Source of the DNA: Pseudonocardia autotrophica
GTDB lineage: Bacteria > Actinomycetota > Actinomycetes > Mycobacteriales > Pseudonocardiaceae
DNA: 64,000 nucleotides
Direction: 5' to 3'
Assembly: GCF_003945385.1 (NCBI RefSeq)
Contig: NZ_AP018920.1
Location: 5,952,001 to 6,016,000 of the forward strand
Part shown: piece by piece, positions 44,640 through 54,946 of the stretch
Layout of the letters: the number at the start of each line of letters is the position of its first letter
Position numbering within the stretch: the stretch's first letter is position 1
Translations under genes and position numbers: made by a program
The notes under the pieces: model-generated
Told to the model about the DNA's origin: nothing
Seen by the model: only the letters and a program-made list of their open reading frames with translations
Database searches by the model: none

Positions 44640-45911
44640 ATGGTCCGCCGTCGCATCCCGCGCCCGTCCGAGCTCGCACCGCTGCTCCGGCCCGCACCCG
44701 TCACGCTCGACCGCACCGCGGTCCGGCTGGCCCGCGCGGCGAGCATCGGTGATCTGCGGCTGCTCGCCCGCAAGCGGGCCCCGCGGGCGGTATTCGACTA
44801 CACCGACGGCGCCGCCGAGGACGAGATCGGCCTGCGCCGGGCGCGCGACGCGTGGGCGTCGGTCGAGTTCACGCCGAGCGTGCTGCGCGACGTCTCCCGG
44901 ATCGACACCGGCACCGACGTCCTCGGGGGCCGGTCGGCGCTGCCGTTCGCGCTGGCACCCACCGGTTTCACCAGGATGATGCACACCGCGGGCGAGCGGG
45001 CGGTCGCAGCCGTCGCGGCCCGGTCCGGGATCCCCTACACGCTCTCGACGATGGGATCGACGACGATCGAGGGTGTCGCCGACGCCGGGGCCGGCGGCCG
45101 CCGCTGGTTCCAGCTCTACCTGTGGCGGGACCGCTCGTTCGCGCACGATCTCGTCGCACGGGCGGCGGCCGCCGGGTACGACACGCTGATGCTGACCGTC
45201 GACACCCCGGTGGGCGGCAACCGCCGCCGCGACGTCCGCAACGGTCTGTCGATCCCGCCCGCCCTGTCGCTGCGGACCTTCCTCGACGGCGCCCGTCATC
45301 CGCGCTGGTGGTTCGATCTGCTGACCACCGAGCCACTGGCCTTCGAGAGCCTCGCCTCGGGCGGTGGGTCCCCGTTCGAGGTGATCAACCGGGTGTTCGA
45401 TCCGGCCCTGAGCATGGACGACGTCGCCTGGCTGCGCGCGAACTGGCCGGGGAAGCTGGTGGTCAAGGGCGTCCAGTCGGTGACCGACGCGCGCCGGGTC
45501 GCCGACGCGGGCGCGGACGGTGTGCTGCTGTCCAACCACGGCGGCCGCCAGCTGGACCGGGCCCCGGTTCCGGTCGAGCTGATCGAGCCGGTGGTCCAGG
45601 AGCTCGGTGACGACGCCGAGGTGCTCGTCGACACCGGGATCATGCACGGCGGCGACGTGGTCGCGGCCGTCGCGCTCGGGGCGCGCGCGGCGCTGGTGGG
45701 CCGGGCCTATCTGTACGGGCTGATGGCCGGCGGCGAGGCCGGGGTGGCGCGGGCGGTGGAGATCCTGCGCGGCGAGGTGGAGCGCACGATGCAACTGATC
45801 GGGGTGACCCGGGTGGCGGACCTCCGGCCGGAGCACGCACGGCTCCGTTCGTCGATCAGCGACGCTGCTCACCCGAATGAGGGACGTGCTGCGGGTGCGG
45901 AGAGCGGCTGA
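44640..45911 (+). CDS. lldD: FMN-dependent alpha-hydroxy-acid (L-lactate type) dehydrogenase
   Basis: A 423-aa FMN enzyme of the lactate dehydrogenase/glycolate oxidase family. Seen: VFDYTDGAAEDE near the start, LPFALAPTGF, the FMN loop WFQLYLWRD, the catalytic Lys in LVVKGVQSV and the active-site His/Arg in SNHGGRQLD, and VLVDTGIMHGGDVV. Most similar in motifs to LldD2-type L-lactate dehydrogenases; a mycofactocin link (LldD1) is not supported because no mft genes are near. Feeds electrons to the quinone pool if it is LldD. Confidence 0.88.
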   Translation: MVRRRIPRPSELAPLLRPAPVTLDRTAVRLARAASIGDLRLLARKRAPRAVFDYTDGAAEDEIGLRRARDAWASVEFTPSVLRDVSRIDTGTDVLGGRSALPFALAPTGFTRMMHTAGERAVAAVAARSGIPYTLSTMGSTTIEGVADAGAGGRRWFQLYLWRDRSFAHDLVARAAAAGYDTLMLTVDTPVGGNRRRDVRNGLSIPPALSLRTFLDGARHPRWWFDLLTTEPLAFESLASGGGSPFEVINRVFDPALSMDDVAWLRANWPGKLVVKGVQSVTDARRVADAGADGVLLSNHGGRQLDRAPVPVELIEPVVQELGDDAEVLVDTGIMHGGDVVAAVALGARAALVGRAYLYGLMAGGEAGVARAVEILRGEVERTMQLIGVTRVADLRPEHARLRSSISDAAHPNEGRAAGAESG

Positions 45912-45930
45912 GCGCGCGACCATGTGCGAC

Positions 45931-46218
45931 ATGAGTTTCCTGGACAAGGCCAAGGAACTGCTCGGCAAGCACGACGACAAGGTCGACCAGGCGCTGAACA
46001 AGGCCGGGGACGCGGCCAAGAAGAAGTTCGCCGGTAACGAGCAGCACATCGACACCGCCACCAAGTTCGCCCGCGAGCGGACCGGTGCCGGTGACACGAC
46101 CGCTCAGCAGCAGGGTCAGCAGCAGCCGGGCCAGGCCCCGCCGCCGCAGGGCCAGCAGCAGCCCGGTCAGGCTCCGCCGCCGCAGGGCGGCCAGCAGCCT
46201 CCGCCCCCGCAGCAGTGA
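45931..46218 (+). CDS. Rv0909-type small protein (MT0933 antitoxin-like)
   Basis: A 95-aa protein starting MSFLDKAKELLGKHDDKVDQA, which matches the MT0933/Rv0909 antitoxin-like family. The N-terminal 55 residues are helical and charged. Residues 60-95 are a Gln/Pro/Gly tail with GQQQPGQAPPPQ repeated twice. Rv0909 is listed as an antitoxin in M. tuberculosis, but no toxin gene is next to this one and most actinobacterial copies are orphans, so another role is likely. ATG at 45931 from the family start; an ATG at 45922 is in frame. Confidence 0.75.
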   Translation: MSFLDKAKELLGKHDDKVDQALNKAGDAAKKKFAGNEQHIDTATKFARERTGAGDTTAQQQGQQQPGQAPPPQGQQQPGQAPPPQGGQQPPPPQQ

Positions 46219-46220
46219 GC

Positions 46221-46241
46221 CGGGCCGGTCACACCGGCCCG
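46221..46241 (+). terminator. Hairpin terminator after the Rv0909-like gene
   Basis: Perfect 9-bp stem cgggccggt/accggcccg with a 3-nt loop, directly after the stop codon at 46218. Confidence 0.8.
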
Positions 46242-46278
46242 TAGCGGAACCGGCCCGGCAGCAGCCGGACCGACCACC

Positions 46279-46310
46279 GAGGCGCCGTCCGCGAACGCGG
46301 GCGGCGCCTC
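46279..46310. terminator. Second hairpin, between the convergent small genes
   Basis: 9-bp stem gaggcgccg/cggcgcctc with a 14-nt loop. It lies just downstream of the HAD gene stop as read on the minus strand and may end that transcript. Confidence 0.65.
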
Positions 46311-46316
46311 CGCATG

Positions 46317-46721
46317 TCACGGCCCGGCCGTGACCCCCAGCAGGATCTCCAGCTCGGCGAGGGTCGCGTCGGCGCTCACGTGCTGCACCCCGACCGCCCC
46401 GGCAGCCGCCGCTCCGCGCACGCAGGCCCCAATGTCGTCGACGACCACGCAGTCGGCCGGTGCCAGCCCGATCGCGGCGGCGGCCGCGGCGAAGGCCTCC
46501 GGGTCGGGCTTGCGGGCCCCCCGCACCGCGCCGAGCAGCACCGTGCCGAACGCCGCGGCGCAGTCGTCCGGCACCGCGTGGGCGCCGGAGAACAGGGCCG
46601 TCCGGATCCCGCCGTCGGCCGCCCGGCGGACGTAGTCGAGCAGCCGCGGGCCGCCGTCGAGGTCATCGAGGACACCGCCGTAGTCGACGATCAGGCCGCT
46701 CAGCGTCCGTGGTTCGGGCAC
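46317..46721 (-). CDS. Small HAD-superfamily protein
   Basis: A 134-aa HAD-like protein: motif I GLIVDYGGVLDD (nucleophile Asp13), motif II LFSGAHA, the Lys/Pro block RGARKPDPEAF and motif III CVVVDDIGACVRGA. The cap domain present in most HAD-IA phosphatases is missing, and the usual second Asp of DxD is Gly, so phosphatase activity is doubtful. GTG at 46721 with TACGGT (46734-46729) 7 nt upstream: leaderless. A tandem repeat array lies directly upstream. Confidence 0.8.
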   Translation of the reverse strand: MPEPRTLSGLIVDYGGVLDDLDGGPRLLDYVRRAADGGIRTALFSGAHAVPDDCAAAFGTVLLGAVRGARKPDPEAFAAAAAAIGLAPADCVVVDDIGACVRGAAAAGAVGVQHVSADATLAELEILLGVTAGP

Positions 46722-46733
46722 ACCGGCGACCGT

Positions 46734-46813
46734 ACCGTCAGTCGGGTGCACCGTCAGTCGGGTGCACCGTCAGTCGGGTGCACCGTCAGTCGAGCGCACC
46801 GTCAGTCGAGCGC
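46734..46813. repeat. 16-bp tandem repeat, five units
   Basis: Units of accgtcagtcgggtgc at 46734-46749, 46750-46765 and 46766-46781 are identical; units at 46782-46797 and 46798-46813 read accgtcagtcgagcgc. The first unit touches the -10 box of the HAD gene and the last contains the stop codon of the ABC permease gene. Confidence 0.95.
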
Positions 46814-47566
46814 ACGGCGGAGGAACCCGCGGATGCCGAGCAGCGTGAACAGCACGATCGCCAGCACCGGCACCAGCACACAGATCCACACCGGGATGTG
46901 CGGGACGTCCGGCACCAGCACCGCACGGAGCCCCTCGCTGACGTAGGTCAGCGGGTTCAGCGCCGACAGCACCTGGAACCAGCGCAGATCGGCGAGGGTC
47001 AGCCACGGGTACTGCACCGAGCCGGTGAACAGCAGCGGTGTGAAGATCACCGCGAACAGGATGTTGATCCGCCGCGGCGGGACGGCGGTCCCGATGGTCA
47101 GGCCCATCGCGGCACCGAGCAGTGAGCCCAGCACCACCATCAGCAGCGCCATCGGGAGCCCGGCGGCCGGCCACGACACGTCGACCATCAGCAACCCGAT
47201 CGGCACCATCAGCAGGCTGGCCACCAGCCCGCGCAGGCCGGCGAAGACGATCTTCTCCACGGCGACCGCCCACACCGGCATCGGCGCCAGCAGCCGGTCG
47301 TCGATCTCCCGGGTCCACGACAGCTCGAACACCAGCGGCAGCGTGACGCTCTGCAGCGCCCCGAACAGCGCGTTCAGCGCTATCAGCCCGGGGAGCATGA
47401 TCTCGCCGTAGCCCTCGGCGACGAAGCCGCCGCGGCCCAGCACGACCACGAAGACCAGCAGGAAGAAGAACGGCTGCACCAGCACCTGGGCGAGGAAGGA
47501 GGGCAGCTCCTTCCCGGTGACGAAGATGTCGCGGCGCAGCACCGCGAGGAAGGCGCGCCGGCTCAC
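46802..47566 (-). CDS. ABC-2 type exporter permease
   Basis: A 254-aa DrrB-like permease with six hydrophobic helices (for example FFFLLVFVVVLG, FSGSVQYPW-like segment FTGSVQYPWLTL, VWICVLVPVLAIVLFTLLG). The ABC-2 motif region NPLTYVSEGLRAVL is present. GTG overlaps the ATPase stop by 4 bp. The last unit of the tandem repeat encodes the C-terminal residues. Substrate unknown; the MarR gene suggests drugs or small hydrophobic compounds. Confidence 0.9.
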   Translation of the reverse strand: MSRRAFLAVLRRDIFVTGKELPSFLAQVLVQPFFFLLVFVVVLGRGGFVAEGYGEIMLPGLIALNALFGALQSVTLPLVFELSWTREIDDRLLAPMPVWAVAVEKIVFAGLRGLVASLLMVPIGLLMVDVSWPAAGLPMALLMVVLGSLLGAAMGLTIGTAVPPRRINILFAVIFTPLLFTGSVQYPWLTLADLRWFQVLSALNPLTYVSEGLRAVLVPDVPHIPVWICVLVPVLAIVLFTLLGIRGFLRRALD

Positions 47567-48546
47567 CGCAGGTCCCGTCCGGTCAGGTCGATGAAGACGT
47601 CCTCGAGCGTGGCCGACCCCATCCGCACGTCCCGGGCGGTGGCGCCGTGCCTGCCGAGCAGGTCGACGACCGGTGCCAGCAACATCGCCGGGTCGCAGAC
47701 CACCGACAACCGCAGCGCGACGGTGCCCTCGGGGCCGTCGGCGCGGGCCGGCGGGATCTCCACCCGGGCGACGTCGGCCAGCCCGGCCAGCTCCGCCCGC
47801 AGCGGCTCGATGCCGTGCGGCCCCGGCTCGGCGGTGAGTTCGATGCTCCCGCTGCCGGGCAGCGAGCGGACCAGCGCCTCGGGGGTGTCGAGTGCCAGCA
47901 GCTTGCCGTGGTCGACGATGCCGATCCGATGCGAGAGCTTCTGCGCCTCGTCCATGTCGTGGGTGGTGAGCACCACCGTGATGCCCTCCTGCTGCAGGCC
48001 GAGGACGTAGTCGTGCACGAACAGCCGGGCCTGCGGGTCCAGCCCGGTCGAGGGCTCGTCGAGGAAGAGCACCTCGGGCTTGTGCATGAGCGCCCTGGCG
48101 ATCATGATGCGCTGCGCCTGACCTCCGGAGAGGTCGTCGGCGACCGCCTTCGCCCGGTCGGTCAGGCCCATCCGTTCCAGCAGCTCGTCGGCCAGGCGGT
48201 TGCGCTCGGCGCGGCCGACGCCGTGGTAAGCGGCGTGGAAGACCAGGTTGTCGCGAACGCCGAGCGAGCGGTCCAGGTTCTGCCGCTGCGGCACGACGGC
48301 GAGCTTCGCGCAGACCGCGACCGAGTCGCGCAGCACGTCCAGCCCCGCCACCCGGGCGGTCCCGGACGTCGGCACGACACGGGTCGTGAGGACGCCGACG
48401 GTGGTCGTCTTGCCGGCCCCGTTCGGGCCGAGCAATCCGAAGATCTCCCCCTCGGCGACCTCGAAGGACAGGCCGTCGACCGCATTGCGGTCCGCCTTCG
48501 GATAGCGCTTCACCAGGTCGACGACCTCGACCGCGGCCCGTCCCAT
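47563..48546 (-). CDS. ABC exporter ATPase (DrrA-like)
   Basis: A 327-aa ATPase: Walker A GPNGAGKT, Q-loop VPQRQNLD, signature LSGGQAQR, Walker B VLFLDEP, His switch TTHDMDEA. The C-terminal 90 residues form the extension found in DrrA/NatA-type daunorubicin-resistance ATPases. It lies 10 bp after the MarR gene and overlaps the permease gene, so marR-ATPase-permease is one operon. Confidence 0.93.
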   Translation of the reverse strand: MGRAAVEVVDLVKRYPKADRNAVDGLSFEVAEGEIFGLLGPNGAGKTTTVGVLTTRVVPTSGTARVAGLDVLRDSVAVCAKLAVVPQRQNLDRSLGVRDNLVFHAAYHGVGRAERNRLADELLERMGLTDRAKAVADDLSGGQAQRIMIARALMHKPEVLFLDEPSTGLDPQARLFVHDYVLGLQQEGITVVLTTHDMDEAQKLSHRIGIVDHGKLLALDTPEALVRSLPGSGSIELTAEPGPHGIEPLRAELAGLADVARVEIPPARADGPEGTVALRLSVVCDPAMLLAPVVDLLGRHGATARDVRMGSATLEDVFIDLTGRDLR

Positions 48547-48556
48547 CAGATCCCCC

Positions 48557-49033
48557 TCAGAGCTTCTGCCCCCGGTGATCCTGCTCCATGGCCGCGATCA
48601 CCGCGATCAGATACTCGCGGATGGCCCCGGCGTGCGCGCGCGGGGGATCCGGAACCCGCGGTGCCCGGACGGCGGAGCGGGCTGCGAGCAGCCGGCCGCG
48701 GCCGGCGTCGGTGATCACGACGCGGCGGACGCGACGGTCCGCGCGGACCGTCGCCCGCACCACGAGACCGTCGTCCTCGAGCGCGTCCAGCACCGGGGTG
48801 AGCGTGGTCGGGCCGACCCGGACGTGGGCCGCCAGCTCACGCTGGACGAGCCCGCCGGTCCCCTCGATCGCCTGCAGCACCGCGAACCCGGTGTGGGACA
48901 GGCCGTGCTCCGCGACCCGGCGGCGCCGGTACGCGGACACCCCGGCCCCGGCGCGGGTCAGCAGTTCGGCGACCGTGGTCCACCGGTCGGGGCCGGTGGG
49001 GCGGGGTGGTCGGGGGTGCGGCTCCTCGGGCAT
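48557..49033 (-). CDS. MarR-family transcriptional regulator
   Basis: A 158-aa MarR regulator with winged HTH: HTGFAVLQAIEGTGGLVQRELAAHVRVGPTTLTPVLDALEDDGLVVR, then the wing RADRRVRRVVITDAGR. First gene of the exporter operon and probably its repressor. ATG at 49033 has TAGCCT (49045-49040) 6 nt upstream and no ribosome binding site, so it is probably leaderless; an operator should overlap that box. Confidence 0.92.
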   Translation of the reverse strand: MPEEPHPRPPRPTGPDRWTTVAELLTRAGAGVSAYRRRRVAEHGLSHTGFAVLQAIEGTGGLVQRELAAHVRVGPTTLTPVLDALEDDGLVVRATVRADRRVRRVVITDAGRGRLLAARSAVRAPRVPDPPRAHAGAIREYLIAVIAAMEQDHRGQKL

Positions 49034-49182
49034 CGCGGCAGGCTAGGGCCACCGCCCCGGCCCCGGGGCCGTTCGCACCCGTCACGCTGCGTCTGCGAAC
49101 GCACTCCCCCGCGCACAGCGGTGCCCGGTGCCGGAGAGCACGGAGCCGGACGGTGCGCCGTACGGGGCCGGACAGCTCGCGT

Positions 49183-49278
49183 CCGGACAGTGCCACAGCC
49201 GGACAGTGCCGCAGTTGGGCAATTCCGCAGCCGGACAGTGCCGTGACCGGACGATGCCGCAGCCGGACGGTGCGGGGA
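49183..49278. repeat. 16-bp degenerate tandem repeat, six units
   Basis: Six consecutive 16-bp units with consensus ccggacagtgccgcag at 49183, 49199, 49215, 49231, 49247 and 49263. The third unit is diverged (ttgggcaattccgcag). Further ccggac copies occur out of register at 49146 and 49168. It lies between the marR promoter and the Rv3235-like gene. Confidence 0.85.
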
Positions 49279-49331
49279 CGAATCCCGCCCGCGCGGCCAC
49301 GCCGGGCCCGGCCGCGGTGGACGCTCGACCG

Positions 49332-49955
49332 GTGACCGCCTCCACCCCACCGCCGTCCGCGCCCACCGTCCCCGCCCCCCGCCTGCCCCCGGCCGCCGAC
49401 GACGCCCCCGGCGCGGGGGCCGGCGGTGTGCTGGTCGCCCGGACCGCGGAGGAGGTGCCGGTGGACCTGCCACCCGGCCTGGTCGTCGTGCTGCCGGGCG
49501 GGTTCCGGATGCGCTCCGGGGCGAGCCCGCGCCGGGATCCGCCCGAGCCGCCCCGGGTGCAGGTCCGGCCACCCGGGACCACCGCCCCGGACGCCGCCCG
49601 GACCAGAGCCCGGGCCGCGGAGCTGGTGCGGCTGGTCCGGGAGGTGCTCGCCGGGAACCGACCGGCCGGCCAGCTCGCCGGTGTCGCCGCACCGCCCGTG
49701 CTGCGCTACCTCCGGACAGCCCACCCGGCACCACACCGCAGGCGTCCGGCAGGCCGGGCACGGGCACCGGGCTGCGGGGCGCACCCGGACGGCCCACGCC
49801 GGGGGTATCCGCTGCACGTGGGGCAGCCGCACCCGGACGCCGCGGAGATCTGCGCGACCGTCGCACTCGCCGGCCGGGTGCGGGCACTCACGCTGCGGAT
49901 CGACCGGACGGGCGGTGACACCCCCTGGGTCGTCACCGCCGCCCGGCTGCTGTGA
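49332..49955 (+). CDS. Rv3235-like protein
   Basis: A 207-aa protein with a Pro/Ala-rich first third, then a conserved region (RAAELVRLVREVLAGNRPAGQLAGVAAPPVLRYL) and a C-terminal block VGQPHPDAAEICATVALAGRVRALTLRID. This pattern matches actinobacterial Rv3235 (213 aa), the gene at the same place upstream of secA1 in M. tuberculosis. Function unknown; Rv3235 genes commonly stand by secA. The frame is open to 49128 through the repeat array, but the start is taken as GTG 49332, which gives the family length. No clear ribosome binding site. Confidence 0.75.
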   Translation: MTASTPPPSAPTVPAPRLPPAADDAPGAGAGGVLVARTAEEVPVDLPPGLVVVLPGGFRMRSGASPRRDPPEPPRVQVRPPGTTAPDAARTRARAAELVRLVREVLAGNRPAGQLAGVAAPPVLRYLRTAHPAPHRRRPAGRARAPGCGAHPDGPRRGYPLHVGQPHPDAAEICATVALAGRVRALTLRIDRTGGDTPWVVTAARLL

Positions 49956-49963
49956 CTCCCCGA

Positions 49964-52852
<2,889 letters not shown>

Positions 52853-53027
52853 TGCCGACCTCATTCACGTTCGCGGTCAGGACACGGGACGGGTGTCACT
52901 CACCGGACGAGGTCACACCGCCCCGATGCCATGGTACGGGCCCGTCGTCGCGCGTTCCGCGCCGCTTCGGCGAGGCCCCTCCCGCCGCGACCGGCGGCAG
53001 CGCACGGGGCTCACCGCGGCACCGCCG

Positions 53028-53066
53028 GGCGCGGGTGCCGGCCGCGGACGGCCGGGCACCCGCGCC
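53028..53066 (-). terminator. Hairpin terminator after hpf
   Basis: 12-bp stem ggcgcgggtgcc/ggcacccgcgcc extended by a 5-bp inner stem across a single bulged G with a CGGA loop. It sits 7 bp after the hpf stop on the minus strand and before secA. Confidence 0.75.
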
Positions 53067-53072
53067 GAGCGG

Positions 53073-53741
53073 TCAGCCGCCGAGCCGGATCACTCCGTAG
53101 TCGTAGCCGTGCCGCCGGTAGACCACCGAGGCATGGCCGGAGTCGCTGTCGGAGAAGAGGTAGAAGTCGTGACCGACGAGCTCCATCCGGGACAGCGCCT
53201 CGTCGACCGTCATCGGGTCCGCCTGGTGGGTCTTCTCGCGTACGACGCGGCCGGGCACGTACTCCGCGGCCCACTGCTCCTCGAGCCGGTCGAGCTGCTC
53301 GCGCTCGGTGCCGGGGAGGGACTCGCCGTGCGAGCGGGGTCCCGGGATCGTGTCGGTGGTGGGCGGTGCCGCTTCCATCAGCGCGACGGCGGAGGCGTCC
53401 GCGGCGACCCTGGAGGCGTGCACGCGGTCGCGGCGGCTGGGCTTGCGGCGATCGTGCGAACGGCGGAGCCGCTCGGCGAGCTTGCTGACGGCCATGTCGA
53501 GGGCGGCGTAGAAATCGGGCGCCGAGGCCTCGGCGCGGGCGACGGCACCACAGCCGCCGCGACCGGTGATCTCCACCCGCTGGCAGGATTTCTGCTGTCG
53601 ACGGTTCGGTTCGTGGAAGAGCTCCACCTCCATCCCGACGATCTTGTGGTCGTGGCGTTCCAGACGGGTCAGCTTCTCTTCGACCAGACCGCGGAAGTGG
53701 TCCGGCACCTGGACGTTCCGGCCGGTGACAACGATTTCCAC
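53073..53741 (-). CDS. hpf: Ribosome hibernation-promoting factor, long form
   Basis: A 222-aa long HPF that dimerises 70S ribosomes in stationary phase. The N-terminal S30AE domain (VEIVVTGRNVQVPDHFRGLVEEKL to about 110) and the C-terminal dimerisation domain (EYVPGRVVREKTHQADPMTVDEALSRMELVGHDFYLF) are both present. GTG at 53741 with gaggga 8 nt upstream is chosen, since the S30AE fold starts there; an in-frame ATG at 53846 would add 35 residues without conservation. Confidence 0.94.
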   Translation of the reverse strand: MEIVVTGRNVQVPDHFRGLVEEKLTRLERHDHKIVGMEVELFHEPNRRQQKSCQRVEITGRGGCGAVARAEASAPDFYAALDMAVSKLAERLRRSHDRRKPSRRDRVHASRVAADASAVALMEAAPPTTDTIPGPRSHGESLPGTEREQLDRLEEQWAAEYVPGRVVREKTHQADPMTVDEALSRMELVGHDFYLFSDSDSGHASVVYRRHGYDYGVIRLGG

Positions 53742-54070
53742 TCGGACATCCCTCGCTTCGCCTCGTGCTGAACCCGGGTCTCGACGACGGCCCCGGGGGT
53801 GGGCTATCAGTCGTTCCTCCTGGTGTGCTATCGGGTCGGAGTTCATCGGACGTTATCGGGAAATCTGCCGACGGGACAGGCCGCTCGTCGACCCGGAAGC
53901 GGGACGTTCGACCCGGAGGTGGCCCCGCTCCGCGACGACGACGCGGCAACCGGGTGATATCCGGCCGTGACCTGGCGCACTCACCGGCGGCCCGCCCGGC
54001 GCGACGGATCCCGCCTGCGACACGCGGCCGTCCGGGTGCACATCAGAACTCCGAATGGGTGTGATGGTCG
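53742..54070 (-). other. 329-bp gap between comF and hpf
   Basis: Upstream region of hpf. On the minus strand a TAACGT hexamer near 53851 could be a -10 box giving a leader of about 100 nt, and several gataac/gatagc sequences occur between 53805 and 53860. No gene or strong hairpin is seen. Confidence 0.5.
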
Positions 54071-54796
54071 TCACTCTACAGCGCCGCGTGTGGTGGCGTC
54101 GGCCAGCAGCACCGACCCGACCGGTTCACATCCGAGCCCGCGCAGGACCCGCCGGCAGGCCCGCAGCGTCGAGCCGGTGGTCACCACGTCGTCGACCAGC
54201 ACCACCGGAGTCCCGGGTCCCGGCGGGTCCGGCGGGACCGTCCGCCACCCGCGGCCCGCCGGCTGCAGTGCCGCGGCCAGGTTGGCTGCACGGGCTGCGG
54301 CGTCCAGCCCGACCGAGTCGCCGGCCCGCCGGGCGAGTGCGAGGAGCGGGGCGGTGTGGGCCGGCAGCCCGGCCGCTGCGAGTCGCGGCTCCAGCGCCCG
54401 GCACAGCCGCAGGACATGGTCGCCACCGCGGGCCCTGGCCGCAGCCGGACGAGACGGAGCGGGTACCAGCCGGACACCGCCGGGAACCCGCGTTGCCGAC
54501 GCCGGCAGCACCACCGCGACCGGAGACACCAGCAGCCCGGCGAGGTCCGCTGCGAGATCGCGACGACCGCGTTCCTTGTAGGCCAGCAGCGCGCGGCGCA
54601 GCGGCCCCCGGTAGCGCCCGGCCACCGCGACCCGCCCGGCGCCCGGCACCGCGACCGACCACGGCCCCGCGGTGCTCTCCGCGCAGGCCGGGCACCAGCC
54701 GCCGCTGCCGGGTGGACCAGCGCCGCAGCCGCCGCAGGTCCGCGGGAACAGCAGATCGAGCAACGATGCCAGTGGTGACGGAGCCGCAGCGGTCAT
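54071..54796 (-). CDS. comF: ComF-family phosphoribosyltransferase-like protein
   Basis: A 241-aa ComF protein: an N-terminal zinc finger (FPRTCGGCG, then WCPAC), a middle region YKERGRRDLAADLA, and a C-terminal phosphoribosyl-pyrophosphate loop VVLVDDVVTTGSTL. In competent bacteria ComF takes part in DNA uptake; in actinobacteria its role is not established. ATG at 54796 starts the fold (LASLLDLLFPRTC); the frame is open further upstream. Lies between lpqB and hpf as in M. tuberculosis. Confidence 0.9.
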   Translation of the reverse strand: MTAAAPSPLASLLDLLFPRTCGGCGAGPPGSGGWCPACAESTAGPWSVAVPGAGRVAVAGRYRGPLRRALLAYKERGRRDLAADLAGLLVSPVAVVLPASATRVPGGVRLVPAPSRPAAARARGGDHVLRLCRALEPRLAAAGLPAHTAPLLALARRAGDSVGLDAAARAANLAAALQPAGRGWRTVPPDPPGPGTPVVLVDDVVTTGSTLRACRRVLRGLGCEPVGSVLLADATTRGAVE

Positions 54797-54946
54797 GGAC
54801 GGGATGCTGCCCGACACCGCCGGCCGCGAGCCGTGGATCGGCCCCCGGCGGGCCGAGTTGTCCACATGTGCGGGATCCATCCACAGATCACGGATCAGCG
54901 CTGCGCGGGCCGTCCGCCGGCAGCCACGCTGGTCCCGGACGCCGGA

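Noticed and set aside
44640..45911. Mycofactocin-linked LldD1 assignment
   Set aside because: No mftA-F genes are in the window; the enzyme stands alone between DoxX and an Rv0909-like gene.
45931..46218. Toxin-antitoxin module
   Set aside because: The antitoxin-like protein has no adjacent toxin gene; both neighbours have other clear assignments.
53741..53846. ATG at 53846 as the hpf start
   Set aside because: The extra 35 residues are not part of the S30AE fold and GTG 53741 has a suitable ribosome binding site.
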